Source: Pogonophryne albipinna
Lineage: Eukaryota > Chordata > Actinopteri > Perciformes > Artedidraconidae
DNA length: 64,000 nt
Assembly: GCA_028583405.1 (NCBI GenBank)
Contig: CM053248.1
Coordinates: 21,941,139 to 22,005,138 of the forward strand
Direction: 5' to 3'
Below, one piece after another: positions 34,651 to 47,285 of this stretch. The notes below the pieces were generated by a model. It did no database searches, had not been told where the DNA came from, and was given only the letters and a program-made list of their open reading frames with translations. Both the position numbers and the translations under genes were made by a program. Each line of letters opens with the position of its first letter. Position 1 is the stretch's first letter.

Positions 34651-35439
34651 TGTTTATACTATACTTATATTATTAAGTATTATTAAGACTTAAGCTCATG
34701 CATATAATGATTAATTGTGTATTCACCCCAAATTACTCGCAACTGCAAGTACCTACCACGTCTACTTCTCTGCTCATTTCGACACATTCTAGCTACAAAA
34801 ATGTTTTCAACCAGACGCACATATTATCAATTTTTATAGGAAACATTCCAGTTCGTTTTACAGTTATAAATCAGAGGTTTTGTTGAGGTGTTGAAAGCCT
34901 TTGAATTAAAGAATTGCTTGACAGGCCAGAGTCTTCTCCACAAAGAATGTGAGGGCTGAAAAGGCGATGACCAACTAGTTTTCACTCCATTTAATTTCTA
35001 ACTGATTCATTGCCACCAGGTGCGAAGGTTACCATTAATCCCTGTGTTTCTATTGTACTGAGCTGATCCATTTGAAAGCTTTCTTAATTATTAGATGACA
35101 CAGCTCCAAAAACTGGAGTTTGGGTGTAACTCTTCATGAATTAAAGTGTTTTTGACGCATCATGCAGAATTATGGAGGAATATCTGCTCTCAAAGTATCT
35201 TTCTATCTGAAAGAGCATGACAGCAACTTGTAAGGTTGAGTGCAGCTAGATAGAATCATCTGAAAATATAATACATATACGTATATCCTGTGTAAAAAGC
35301 ATCTGTCTACGCTAAAGACATTTCAGAAACCAATCCATATCTGGGAGGCTGATGTGTATAACTACTGTATATCCTTGGTATTTGTGCCTGCTTCTACTGC
35401 TACCACTACTACTAATGCTACATCTCAAAATCAAACTTT

Positions 35440-36060
35440 TGTGTATGGCACCGTTCATACACAAAAGGTAACACAAAGTGCTTCACAAACCCATAAAAAC
35501 AAAACCCATAAAGAAATGCAACAATAAAACACCACATTCATATAAAATAAACTTTTTGAGTTAAACACAAACCAGATAAATCAATAAACACAGGACTGAA
35601 TAAAACAAGAATACTGTAAATAAAGCTCAATTAAAAGCCAAATAAAAATTGTAGGTTTTGAGTAGTCTCTTAAAAGTATGGATAGGGCCGCCGTTTAGCT
35701 CCCATAAACTAGGGCTCAATTATCTGGGGGACCCTGGTTCGAATCCGGCCTGAGACCAAGTGTTATCTCCTCTGTCTCCCCCTTTCAAAACTGTCGCTTA
35801 AGTAAAGTCACTGGTGACCCAAAATAACTAAAAAGTATGCACATTCTCTGCCGCCCTCAGGTCTTCTGGTAAGCTGTTCCACAGACATGGGCCGTAATAA
35901 TAATACAAAATATGCCTCACCATGGGTCTTTGTCTTCGCTTTAGGCATAAGGCCATTGCCAGCAGACCTGAGGGTTCTATAGGTCATAGGTTGAAAGCAA
36001 TGTGTTGAATGCTAGGACCAAGACCATTAGGAGCTTTAAGAACCAACCAGAGTATTTTCA
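35440..36060 (+). mobile_element. interspersed repeat of unknown class, interrupted by a SINE
   Basis: Blocks GTTCATACACAAAAGG, CACAAAGTGCTTCAC, GTAAGCTGTTCCACAGAC and CTCACCATGGGTCTTTG have the feel of a high-copy fish repeat, with a long A-rich part. I cannot place it in a class. A 150-bp SINE is inserted with intact duplications. Confidence 0.5.
35681..35830 (+). mobile_element. tRNA-derived SINE
   Basis: Begins GATAGGGCCGCCGTTTAGCTC and has a good RNA polymerase III B box, GGTTCGAATCC (35736-35746), with a weaker A-box-like segment about 40 bases upstream. Flanked by AAAAGTATG at 35672-35680 and 35831-35839, a perfect 9-base target duplication. No secondary structure of a functional tRNA is evident. 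Confidence 0.8.
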
Positions 36061-38257
36061 AATCACTACTACTCCTTTTAATAATAGTCTTGCATAACTT
36101 GACCCATGTCCAGAGCACTTTGTCTTAGCTGGCTCCACATATAATCACTCTGTCATAGTGGAGAAACTCACCTCGGCTCTTTTTATTTGAACCAATCAAA
36201 ATGATTGTGGGCAGAGCTAAACAGTGCAAATTAGATAGCAGAGATTGCGTAAATGGAGGAGAATGGCTGCCAAAATGTACGCAGAAAATGGCAGGCTTAC
36301 AGAATAACCATCTGCAGGGAATACTTCAAGAGTAATATGGGTGCAAGTTGGGTAAAGCGCCAACTGCCTCCAGCGAGAAAAAATGTGTGGTTTTATTGGG
36401 ACTAACTTTTTTAGAAAAAAAATAATAATTTTGGATTTATGCATGACATAAACCATCCCGGTTCCTGCTGTTATTTATAGGCTATTTAGTTGTAAACTGG
36501 TCTTTCAAATCTGCATGGCTCGCAATATCAAGTGCCCCGAGTGTGGGAAAACAGAGCATGCACCAAGCTGCATGGGAGAAATGATCCCCCGAGGATTTGT
36601 TTCAGAATATTAATCTGAATCTTATTTACACAACAACTAGAACTACAATTATAACACTTGCATACACATTGACATATAGAAACATGTTTGTTGGATATTC
36701 TACATTCTACATATGTGATGAAACAAGTATGTTTCTATTTGAATGATTCTAAGGAATAGAAGAAGAACAAGTTCTATATTTTACTAATGAAAAGAAACAA
36801 TAAAAATAAGTCAAAGTTGTTTTATCCCCAGACCAACAAGGTGTCAGTGCTGATCTCAGTAAAGTAAAGGGGACTAGTAGTAGTTGTACTCGTAGTGTAA
36901 GTTATATACGGACAATACTAAGTGGCTTTAGAGGAAGATAGGGGAGCACGGTGAGAACAGAGTGGGCACTTAAAGGCTGAGTGGATGCTGCTGTCTTCTG
37001 ATCCAGAGGGAGATTACTGCAGAGTTCAAGTGCCCGAGAGCAAAAGTCAGCTCTCCTTATTATTCCGAGCTGTCGGTACGGAAATAAGCCCGAGATCTGA
37101 GATGTATCTCAGCGGCGGATCAATTTCAATGCAAAGAAAAAATCTATGAAAAGATTTCCGAGTGAAAAAGGATCTTAAATTGGATTCTGAAAAGAAGAAG
37201 GAGACTGATGTAAATTCCTTGTTTCTGCTCCAGTTACAGATAGCAGGGGTCATGAACTGAACTGAAAACCAGAAATATCAATCTGCTAAGAAACAGACCT
37301 AGCCTCATTGAGAACTGCAAAAATAAATGTATGTACGCAGGATTTTGGTTTAGGTGAAGCTTATAGGCTATTAAATAATGCACTGATCATTTCCTCCATT
37401 CATCAATGAATTGTTCTTATTATAAAAATAGAGGAAAAGGGATAAAGCTTACAAAAATACCCAAAGCACAATGTGACTCCTTCACAATGTTTTGTTTTTT
37501 CAAACCTCATAATTATAGCAAATGTCACAATTATAAAAAAATATTAAAAAGAATAGAAGTTGAACCATGAAATGTTAACAGCATATTTTATAAAGTCGGG
37601 TATGTTAACAAGGGATTCAATCTGTGAATGCAAACACTAGAAAAAGCTAGCTTTAGGCTTCAAATGAAATACATCATGGTTGCATCACTTCAAAGCACCA
37701 CCCATAATCCAAAGACAGACAATTCTTCTGATGTTTAGAAGTCTCAGTTAGCCACATGTTAACAAATGTGTCTATAAAGACACATAGATGCTTTAGAAAT
37801 ATGGGATTTTGGTATTAACTGATATATTTTCTAGCTCAGAACAAACCATGAACATCTCTTAAGCTTGTATTAACCACAGACCTTCTTTCATTCAGGAGGG
37901 ATTTACTCGTTTTGATTAAAGAAAATGTTTTGACACAAGATGATAGAAATGTGTATCGTTTTCAGCCACTCCATCATGATATCACTTATCTTCAGGGGGA
38001 GTTGCAGCTGTAGGTAGAAAGGGATGGACCACCCTGGGGTCTAGACACTGGTTGTGATGTTGATGGGGTGGAGAGGAAAGCGATAACGCCTGAAAAGACA
38101 GCTGACAGCAGCAGAGAGGAAAAGAGATTTAAAGTTTGACAGCAGCACAATGACTGTTGGAGATTGTGGCAGCTGGGGGAGTAAGAGAAACACAATGAAT
38201 AAACGTAAAGCTTTTCTTTCTGTTTGAACTAACATTGAGCTTCATTTCAGCCCCTAA

Positions 38258-39187
38258 AGCCCCTGTCACACTGTCCCGAAGTTGACACCCGATGGACACA
38301 CGAATATGGAATTGTGAATTTCGCACGAAGATGGCCCCGAACCACACACAAAGGCAACATTTACATTACATTTAAGACATACAACTGCAACGAAAGTAAC
38401 AAAAACAATTATGTTACAGTACTATGATACTGTACTGATATCTTCAGACTTTGTTCTTTACGTTCTCCGTCCTTATATGTAGAAAATATTACGTTTTCTC
38501 CGTCATGTTGTTGTTTCCATAGCAACAACAACTTCCTGTCAACTCGCCTTCAAAATAATATATTATATCCTTTTCAGTTTCACAGAACACAAATTGGGTT
38601 ATTTACATAATATGTTTACATGATTTTGTTGTGCAATAAAACAACCAGATGGACACACGTTAAAGGAAATGTTCAAATTCGGCTCTGATCGTAGCAACAT
38701 CGGGCCATTCGTGAGGGCAGCTTAAGCCTTCGTATGACCGCCGGCGGAGTTTCTCAGGCTCCGGCAGCAACTTCGTGAGCGGTGGGAAAATCTTTGGCAT
38801 GCCAAAAAATTGCCGAAGGACCTTGCGAGGGTTCATTTTCGTGTGGAATTCGTGTGTCAATTTTGCCCTTCGTAAGGCCATCGTGAGGGCATCTTGTTAT
38901 CATCGGTGCCATCGGGCATTCGCCCCGATCAGAGTGAGGACGAATGCCCGATGGCACCGATGATAACACGAAGATGACACGATTCGACAAGATGCCCTCA
39001 CGAGTGCCTTACGAAGTTGCCGCTCACGAAGTTGTTCCCGGAGCCTGAGAAACTCCACCGACGGTCATACGATGGCTTAAGATGCCCTCACGAATGGCGC
39101 GATGTTGTTACGATCAGAGCCGAATTTGAACATTTCCTTTATCGTGTGTCCATCGGGTGTCAATTTCGGGACAGTGTGACAGGGGCT
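38258..39187 (+). mobile_element. foldback DNA element, copy 1 (930 bp)
   Basis: Ends AGCCCCTGTCACACTGTCCC and its inverse; TAA flanks on both sides (38255-38257 and 39188-39190) fit the TWA target of PIF/Harbinger. Much of the element is self-complementary: GAAATGTTCAAATTCGGCTC at about 38667 recurs inverted near 39115, and the centre near 38905-38960 is a near-perfect palindrome around CCCCGATCAGAGTGAGG. No transposase. The frames at 38660-38990 are palindrome artefacts. Confidence 0.88.
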
Positions 39188-39769
39188 TAACTGAAAACCC
39201 ATTCAAGAAACCTATTGACTTTAAAACGAGGGAACCGGAAGTGCAGAAGTGCTTGGTTTTACGACTCAGTCCTGCAGCACTCTATTGTGTCCGAGGATTG
39301 AAAGATTCCCTGCCCTGCAGTAGCAGTACTGTGAAGCAGCTCTTCCATGAAGTAGGTGCCAGGCCAGCCTTCTAAAATTAGATTGTGACAAATCCTCGAC
39401 TTAAAGGGATATTTTGGACGTTTTAAAGCGGGGTTGTGTGAGGTACCTTTATAGTCAATGTTTTACCTAAAGTAGATGCTTTGGACATGCTCCCAGTTGA
39501 GAGAAGCAGAGAGGAAAAATGGCATGGAAGAAATGTACTGCTGTGGATAGGGGCAGTAGCAAAACAAATGTCCCCAATAATTATTAATTTAATTTAAGTT
39601 AATGTTATGTTTAATGAACAAGGTATTATCTCTTGGGAACAAAGATAATAATTTCTGCACACCAAATAATAAATATCACCTTACAGGACTTACGTGGCTC
39701 TGTAGGAAACCTTAATTAAGTGACATATTGCTAATCTTCAGGTTAATATCTGTATTTTGTGCCCCTTCT

Positions 39770-40159
39770 CTGATGTTTTATTGTTCAAAAAGCTCTTTAT
39801 TGTTCTCATACTGCCTGTGCTGCAGCACCTCTTTTCACCCTCTGTCTGAAACCAGAGCCCAGTCTGCTCTGATTGGTTAGCTGGCCGGCTCTGTTGGGAT
39901 TTGTCAACCACTTAGAGATGTCCCGCCCTGTAGCCTATCACAGACAATGTTTTGGTGCACTAGTCAATAGAAGCGGGAGTGTTACATAGTGATGTCACCA
40001 TGTTACAGAAGTAAACAAAGGACTACAATGGAGGGGAGGAGAGAAACTCCCTCTGGAGGGCAGTTTGGGATTGTTGCCTTTGCAGACCATTTACATGCAC
40101 AACAACATATATAACACACTACAGGAAAGGGAAACCCCAAAAAGCAGAATAGGGCCTCT
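39770..40159 (-). mobile_element. TTAA MITE family A, copy 2 (inverted)
   Basis: Minus-strand copy with all family blocks (TCAATAAAGAGC-type, CAGAGGGTGAAAAGAGG-type, TTACATGCACAACAAC). Right border AGGGCCTCT followed by TTAG. Left border degenerate near 39770. Confidence 0.75.
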
Positions 40160-40883
40160 TTAGTTGGAGCGATCAACATGTATACTCATCATCCGAAGCT
40201 CCTCGATATGTCTTACAGCATGTTGTCAAACAAATGCACGGGGGGATGATGTGCGTCGAGGGGGCGTTGTCCAGACCGCTCAGCGACTGTTTGGTGACTG
40301 GCGCTCTCAGCGCTGCACGCCCTCCTCTGGTTTTTGTGACTCTGCCTGGCATAATGCTCTTTATTGTTGCTCGTCTCTTGCCCCACCCGGAAAGCCCTTT
40401 CACCGTTTGTTCACCAAGCTTGACTTTCCTTTAATGGTCCCCAGAGGGAGGCCGGCAGACTTTCATATGCATGTTTATGCGTGTGTGTGTGTGTGTGTTT
40501 ACGTGGATGCACATTTCACCGACTGGCTGTGAGTTGTCGGATCTTGTGCCAGTCAAAGTGGATAGGGGGAGGGGGGTTAGTGTTATTTAGAGTAGTGCTC
40601 GAGGTCAGTGTGGTGGCAAAATCCTCACCCTGCCTCACTCTCGTGTGAGCTCATGAGGAATGCAATCCATCGTTTTGTTGAATGAGCTTGGAAGCCACAC
40701 AGAATTTGATTCATGAGTGGTGGAAAAAGTACTCAAATACGTAAAAGTACCAATACCAAATTGTAAAAATACTTAGTTTTAATTAAATGTCCTGCTGTCA
40801 AAATCTTAAAAGTATTGGCATCAACATATACTTAAGTACCAAAAGAAAAAGTAGTTATTGTGTGCAATAGCCCATTTCAGAAT

Positions 40884-41253
40884 AAAATATTTCAGAGTCC
40901 CTATTATCTCATGAGAGTTCAGGTGAGCATTGGCTTGGATTGGACTCCTTTGTTTACATCCTTGACATAGTGACATCATTTTGTAACGCTCGTGCTTCTA
41001 TTGACTAGCGCTCCAACACATTGTACGTGATAGGGTAAGGGGCGGGATATTCTGACGCATCCCTTAGAAGTTGACCAATCACAACAGAGCCAGCTAACCG
41101 ATCAGAGCAGACTGGGCTCTGGTTTCAGACAGAGGGTGAAAAGAGGTGCTGCAGCACAGGCAGTATGAGAAAAATAAAGAGCTTTTTGAACATTAAAGCA
41201 TGGAGACATGTCACAGTAGAGACATTAAATACAATAATAAACGTAAAATTCTT
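40884..41253 (+). mobile_element. TTAA MITE family A, copy 3
   Basis: Plus-strand copy from GAGTCCCTATTATCTC through AACACATTGTACGTGATAGG, GGGGCGGGATA and GAGCTTTTTGAACATTAAAG to about 41253. Terminal TTAA is not preserved. Confidence 0.7.
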
Positions 41254-42363
41254 ATGTGTTTTCTTCAAGTAAAAGTAAAAAAGTATTTGCCTCAAAACCA
41301 AAGTAGTCATTATGCGTAACAACTAGGGCTGTCAAGTTAACGCGTTAATAACGCGCTAACGCAAAAAAAAAATAACACCACAATTATTTTAACGCGATTA
41401 ACGCATGTGTATTTGTTGTCCTCGGCCGCCCCGTAGTTTCAGAGCGCATCGAGTTTAAAATACCATCTACAAGCTGATGCTGACAGCCCCGCTCCTCCCG
41501 TCCGCTTGCGGCAGACCACACTTCCACGCTCAGCGGCAGGCCCTGACTGGCCATCGGGAGGACCGGGAGGCGTTTATCGTTTTTCCAACCCAGTTTAGAT
41601 CCCACTTCCCCATTACGCAAGCATCGACGCGGCGTTACGTCACAGCATCAACCTGGCGTTACATCCCTATGGTTACATCACTGCCTCACGCGGCACACCC
41701 GCGAAATCTGAATCTGACAAGCGAAATACTGTCCTTTTAAACGCCGCATAATATACAATATACAATATAATAGTGCTTCTTTGTCAATATGACTGACGAC
41801 CACACTTATGCAGTGCTGAGGAATGATAATTCATCATTTAATATTAATTCCTGATGGATATAAGAGGGATACATTAGCAAACATCTGTATATATAGCCTA
41901 TATATTATACAGATATATTTTTTGTTTGTCATGTAACATATTAACGTTTTGACATGAATGAAGTACACAGTAATAGATAGTCAAGGTTATATTCAATATT
42001 CTGCACTTACACCAGCTGATAAGATATTTAAAACGTCTATTCAATATCCTGCTTTACCGCGACCGCTAAACTGCCGAAGATGAAGTCTATGACGCTACGT
42101 CGATCCTTGCGTAATGCGGAAGTGGGCGTGGTTACATCTAAACTGGGTTAGAAAAACGATAGACGCGACCGGGAGGGTGTGTGTATGTGTGGCGCGAGCG
42201 AGCGAGAGACCTTACGTGTGTTGTTGTTGTTAGCATCTGGTGCTAGCTAGCTGCGCTAACGGATATAAGGTGCTGTTTCAATGAAAAAAGAGGAGCGACA
42301 TTTCGCCGACAACTGTGCCGACAACTGCGCCGAGCACTTGACTTTATGCAGGAAGCCAGACAG

Positions 42364-42459
42364 TGGGACATTGTACGAACAGTCAGCACACTCAACACGG
42401 ATAGTGCGTGCAACATGATTGCAGCGTCCAGGCAGCTCCCGTTCGAGCATATGCCTTGA
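42364..42459 (+). pseudogene. hAT transposase relic
   Basis: In one frame it reads WDIVRTVSTLNTDSACNMIA then ASRQLPFEHMP, ending in TGA. This matches the conserved hAT block in which a catalytic aspartate lies in a TDNAxNM-type motif, followed by a [HW]xPC-type segment. Only about 30 residues remain. The flanking codons upstream do not extend the domain. Confidence 0.6.
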
Positions 42460-42475
42460 GTAGCTCCAACGATCC

Positions 42476-42476
<1 letters not shown>

Positions 42477-42506
<30 letters not shown>
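42477..42506. repeat. (CA)n microsatellite
   Basis: About 15 CA units. Two minus-strand frames that start in it (MCVCVC...) are artefacts. Confidence 0.98.
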
Positions 42507-42508
<2 letters not shown>

Positions 42509-43954
42509 TGTATTGTATTATTGAATGAGAGAGGTTCCAGGTTGAATTGAGGCGAATATTTGTAATGTTCAGAGGTTGTTGTGTTTAATATTCATGAGAA
42601 TATTTGTCATTGTTCAAATGATAATAAACATTTGCATAAAGCATATTTGTCCACTCATATGTTGATAAGAGTATGAAAAACTTTAAAAATATTCCTCTAA
42701 GGTAGGCTACATTTAGAACAGATCAAAAATGTGCGATTAATTTGCGATTAATCGCGATTAACTATGGACAATCATGCGATTAATCGCGATTAAATATTTC
42801 AATCGACTGACAGCCCTAGTAACAACATATTGAAATACTGAATATTGATGGATTTATGTCTTAATCATAGCGGGTAAAGGTGGAACTAGATTTGATTCAT
42901 TTGTACGCTGCTGCTGGATATTTTAACCTATAATTATATGTTAATGTTTATTTATTAGTGAATGTTTGTTTTGTATTAGCTATGAATCTGATGTGTGATG
43001 TTAATATGAAGTCACATAAAGTAAAATTACGCAATTATAAGCACTTTAAAATGGAACTTGAGTAGATGTTGTTTACTACATTCCACCACTGCTCATGAAT
43101 GCATGAGGGCGTGTAGACGGGAAGCATCAGAGACAGAAAAGACAAAAAAGGAGGATCTAAAAGTGATGTGATGGGCAGGTTTTTCAGTTCTTTCCCAGCA
43201 GTAAGTCGGACAAAAAAGTAGATTATTCTCCTCTCTTTAAAGTTGGTTCCAGACACACTGTGCAGGCCTCTGGAAACCCTCGAGGTGTCTCCTGCTGCAG
43301 AAGAAAACTGAAGTTAGCCAGAACACACACCCAGCGTGAAAACTGGCATCGGCAATGTCTCAGGAGTTGCTCCAATTTCTACTTTGGTTCATTTAACAAG
43401 TTTTTATTTCAAATGAAAATGAGGTAGCAGAAACTTTCCCAATGTTTTCCTGAGTGCAGGTACTGCTCACCTGAACTCTCATGATTATTGGTGTGGAAGT
43501 GTGGGGGTAGATGTGGAAAGTTGCAGTAATATGTCAGGTGTCATAAACGCTCAGCATTTACGAGGTGTTAGTGAAACAGTTGCTTGTGGAAGAGACAGAA
43601 TTCAGCAGGATGTGCTCCCCTTTACCTAGATGGTACAGTATTATTGTAGGCTCACAGTAGGGGAAGAAGTGGAGAAGGAAGTATTGAAGCCCTTTACTTA
43701 AGAAAAATACTAATGCCACATGCTATAAAAACATGTATAAGCCAGGATATTAGAACATAACTCATGTCATGTAAGTCAAATCAGAACAATTTACTTAAAG
43801 TATTTTTTAAGATGGATTAATCTGCTGATTATTTCATTACATCCACATTAATCCATTGATTGATTACAAAAATTGAAATGCTGACACAACTACCCAGAGC
43901 CCAAGTTATACCTTTACAATCTTTGTTTTGTCCAACCAAAACTCCAAACCTTAA

Positions 43955-44448
43955 AAGACGTCCTATCATGCTTTTTGGGGTTTCCCCCTTTCCCCTTTCC
44001 TGTATCAGAATCAGAATCAGAATCTGAAGAAAGTAGGTTAACACATGCCAGGAATTAGACTTTGTATCCCTGCATACAAAGACACAGAAAGAGAAATAGA
44101 AGAATTCTATAACAATAGGACTGTTATGACAGCTATTAAAAAAAAATATTTTAATACTATTATAACAAATTAACAATATTTATACTGTATTTAAAGTGGA
44201 GAGCTCTGCTGATTAAAATTAACACTGAAATAGTGTGTGTGTTTTGTGTGGGTTTGTGTGCATGTAAATGGTCTGCAAAGGCTAAAATCCTACAGTTCCC
44301 ACCAGAGGAAGTTTCTCTCTCTGGTTTCAGACGAAAAGATGCCAATAGAAGCGCCAGTGTTACAAAGTGATGTCACAATGTTACTAAAGTACAAAATAGC
44401 CCAATCAAGACAGGAAAGGGAAAACCCAAAAATAATAATAATGCCCCT
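43955..44448 (+). mobile_element. TTAA MITE family A, copy 4, with an insertion
   Basis: TTAA at 43951-43954 and 44449-44452. Left AAGACGTCCTATCATGC, right TAATGCCCCT. The family sequence breaks off after CCTTTCCTGTA near 44005 and resumes near 44235 (GTGCATGTAAATGGTCTGCA). The gap holds a stretch that begins with four AATCAG-type units, probably a SINE or LINE tail. Confidence 0.7.
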
Positions 44449-45607
44449 TTAATCTGTAACAGATAAATGTCCCAGAGCAGACGTGTTAGCTGGCATTAAA
44501 GAAAGTATTCAAGTAATTGTACCTCATATTTGTACTAAAGGACAGTATTTGAGTAAATGTACTCGACTTTGCACATTTCTTTCCATTTTCAATCCTGCTA
44601 ATGAACCGCACAATGTTTTGTGCTGAGGTTAAATAGTTTGCGTCTTGATTTTGTCCAGGCTTTACCGCAAACACATGGACACTCTATGGACCTTATAGAA
44701 AATAAAAAAATAAAATGAACAAGCACTGGCAAGAACATTCAGTGTAAACATATCTAAACTGCTTCATCCCTTTTAAAACAGACCATAAATAGAATTTAAA
44801 CAAGTATCACATCGTAAAACATGTATTACATCTGCAACAGTACAGAACTTTTAATGTAGCTTTTTATTGCATAAAAAAGTGAACATGTCACGTTACAGCT
44901 CAGTCTGTTTTTCTTTACAGTGGTGCATAAAAACCCAAGCACCTCATTTAGTTAGAATAATATCTGTTTTGTTCCCTGCTGGTCCTGGTTTTAATTGCTT
45001 TCAGAATAGGAGGAAGATGGTTCTTAGCTGCAGCAATTGATCCGATGTGTCGAGTCGCTAAGTAGGTGTGACTACATTTTGGTCAGCGTATTTGCTTGTA
45101 GGGCCCGAAAAGACTGCAGCGTTTCCGCTCCGCTGTGCGATTTCTTTCCACAGAGAGGACCCTCTGAGGACGGACCTTTGTTACTAAGCGGCGCATTTGC
45201 AAGGCCGGTATTGTTTGGATATGAAAATAGGATCATTTAGCTCCAGGGCTAGGAGGGGTGCCCCAATTCCATCCACGTGTACCTAGAGATCTCCTGTTTC
45301 CAGGGGGAGGATCAAGCACCTGGCACAGTTCAGAAGCAACAATGGCTGGTCACTGAGCAGAAATTAAACCTGATATGTTATGTAACCTGCAACATTGAAA
45401 CCACCAGGGGACGGTTACATTAAGAAATATATTCCGTTACAAATAGTAGTTACCTGTAAAAATGTGTTTAATGTATTTTATTTTAGTGTATTATGTACCT
45501 AAGAAAAGATTAAACAATATATTTAGTATTATGTGTCCTCTTCTCTAGATTTTATGTATGGGTAAACCTGCCTTTAATTGAGCATATTCAGGTAGTAGCC
45601 TATACAC

Positions 45608-46995
45608 CAGGGGTGCCCAACCAGTCGATCGCGATCGACGAGATTCCCAGTCGATCGTGAGATGTGTCTAAAAATAGAACAACAATATTCTGTTTTATCG
45701 TTAATGTCCTATAACATAATCTTCCTGTGCCAGAATAATGCACTTGAACGCATCAAAGCTTTGTGATTGGCCGGCGTGACCCCATTTGTCGGGGCGTGGC
45801 TGGTGGGCACTAGTCAGTATTTCGCTGATGTTGTCCGTGTCAACAGGAGTGACAGTCCGCAATTATGGCAGAAGCAAAAAAGCCCAAAATATATAATTTT
45901 CACTCCGAGTGGGAGGATGATTATTTTTGTATCTAATCCAATTCAAAGTCCATCTGTCTCATCTGTAATGCGAGCGTGGCTTTATCGAAGAAGGGTAATT
46001 TAGGAGCGGCATTTCAAAACAGTGCACAAACGCTGCGAGACGGAATCCCCTCCTAATTCTGCCCTACGCTCCCAAAAGGGGAGGGGCCTGAAAGGACAGC
46101 TAAATGCACAGCAGTCCATTTTCACCAGGCCCAACAACAAGAGCAAGGCTGCTTCAGAGCATCTTATCGTGTCAGTCACGTTCTTGCGAAACACATGAAG
46201 TCTTTCAAAGACGGCGAAGTTGTGAAAGAAGCATTCCTGGAGGCTGCCGATGCGCTTTTTGGGGACAGTAAAAATAACAGAAGCATTTCAACAGGTTTTT
46301 GATATAATAAAAACTCAAGTTAGATACCGTTATTAATCAGCTGTAAGTTTGAGTCTGAACTTATTCATTATAATTATTGTACAAAATGGTATAAGAATGC
46401 AAACTTAAATTGATTATAGTCTATTATCAATTCAGGTTAAGAAACTAGTGTTGCTGGCATCTTATTTTAAAGGCATTTCTTTTTATACTCTAATAAAATG
46501 CAACAAAAATTAATTTTGTCTTTTTTATTGCACTGTTGCAGCAGATTCCTGTGTAGCTTCAGATCTGAGTTGTCTTATTAGTAAGCCTAATTTATACTTT
46601 TGTAGCAACACTATTTTTATATAATGGCAAAGAAAGGTTTCAGAGTCTTTTCTTTTTTCCCTGTGTCATATGTGGCAGCACTGTTCAATGTTTCTTGAAA
46701 ACATTACCCACTGTAGTGAGGTGTGAATAAACTCCAACTCTGTATCAACAACACTGTTGTGTAACTTCAGTTAAATACTTGTATGTGTGTAGATTAGAAA
46801 GAGGTAAGATAAAGGATCTGCAGTATTTTATGAAGTATTAATCGTACAAAGGTCAGTTTTATACCAGTAGAAGTGTGTATTTACCTGGTAGTAGGCTGTC
46901 AGTAATGGCTACGCCTCTCTATTTGGACTGGTAGATCTCGGCAGACTGGCAACTTTAAAAGTAGCTCTCGGTTCAAAAAAGGTTGGGCACCCCTG
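45608..46995 (+). mobile_element. ZBED-type hAT element, full-ended copy (1388 bp)
   Basis: Ends CAGGGGTGCCCAACCAGTCG and GGTTGGGCACCCCTG are inverted repeats. Flanks CTATACAC and GTGTACAC agree at 6 of 8 positions. It retains the start of the transposase gene but jumps from the N-terminal region to the 3' non-coding part, so it is non-autonomous. The copy at 32774-33768 is its inverted partner. Confidence 0.9.
45865..46335 (+). pseudogene. hAT transposase N-terminal pseudogene with BED-type finger
   Basis: ATG at 45865 opens MAEAKKPKIYNFHSEWEDDY, then a stop, then SICLICNASVALSKKGNL, the first cysteine pair of a BED zinc finger. Frameshifts follow; the later block corresponds to the 105-residue frame of the inverted copy (KGQLNAQQSIFTRP-like). 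The catalytic domain is deleted. Overlapping frames at 45767-46003 and 46000-46194 are shadows. Confidence 0.8.
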
Positions 46996-47029
46996 GTGTA
47001 CACCAACGATGAAACACATGAGCACATAC

Positions 47030-47280
47030 TACAGTTTAAAAAATATATTATTAAACCCATATTACACACATATTAAATCAACAATACACCATTATTACCC
47101 CATTAGTGCACCAATATGACACTCATAACATCAATATTACACCTTAATTCACCATTATTACAAGCAAATAACACCAATATTACACCATTTGTACACCCAT
47201 TAAACACACACATAAAATCAATATTAAACCTATATCACATCTTTTTTATACCCATAAAAGAACAAAATAAAATCTGATCT
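47030..47280. repeat. degenerate ATTACACC-type repeat, block 1
   Basis: Loose tandem words such as CAATATTACACC, ACCATTATTAC and CCCATTA with no constant period. A very similar block lies at 50100-50280. Confidence 0.65.
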
Positions 47281-47285
47281 ATTTA

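Larger units (their letters stand above)
41324..42818 (+). mobile_element. hAT element with perfect 8-bp duplication, 1.5 kb
   Basis: Ends TAGGGCTGTCAAGTTAACGC and CTGACAGCCCTA; flanks GTAACAAC are identical (41316-41323, 42819-42826). Sub-terminal regions are rich in inverted GCGATTAA/TTAATCGC words. Two internal arms, near 41575-41630 and 42095-42168, are inverted copies of a CGTTTTTCCAACCCAGTTTAGAT-type block. A short transposase relic and a CA repeat lie near the right end. Confidence 0.9.
40716..43090. mobile_element. old interspersed repeat containing two later insertions
   Basis: Opens AGTGGTGGAAAAAGTACTCA and closes ACATTCCACCACT, inverted outer ends. The body has AAGTACTCAAATACGTAAAAG-type words seen also near 44510-44600 and 52390-52490. 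A family A MITE (40884-41253) and a 1.5-kb hAT (41324-42818) sit inside it. Flanks share TCATGA. Confidence 0.6.

Noticed and set aside
35681..35830. functional tRNA gene
   Set aside because: A B box is present but there is no cloverleaf that I can fold, and a 9-base target duplication marks it as a SINE.
36521..36590. possible zinc-knuckle peptide (CPECGKTEHAPSC)
   Set aside because: Very short, stops on both sides and no adjoining gag or transposase motif; probably chance or an unrecognisable relic.
38660..38990. overlapping open frames on both strands
   Set aside because: They lie in the arms and centre of the foldback element and arise from its self-complementarity.
45767..46003. 78-codon open frame as a host gene
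   Set aside because: It is out of frame with, and overlaps, the recognisable hAT transposase start at 45865.
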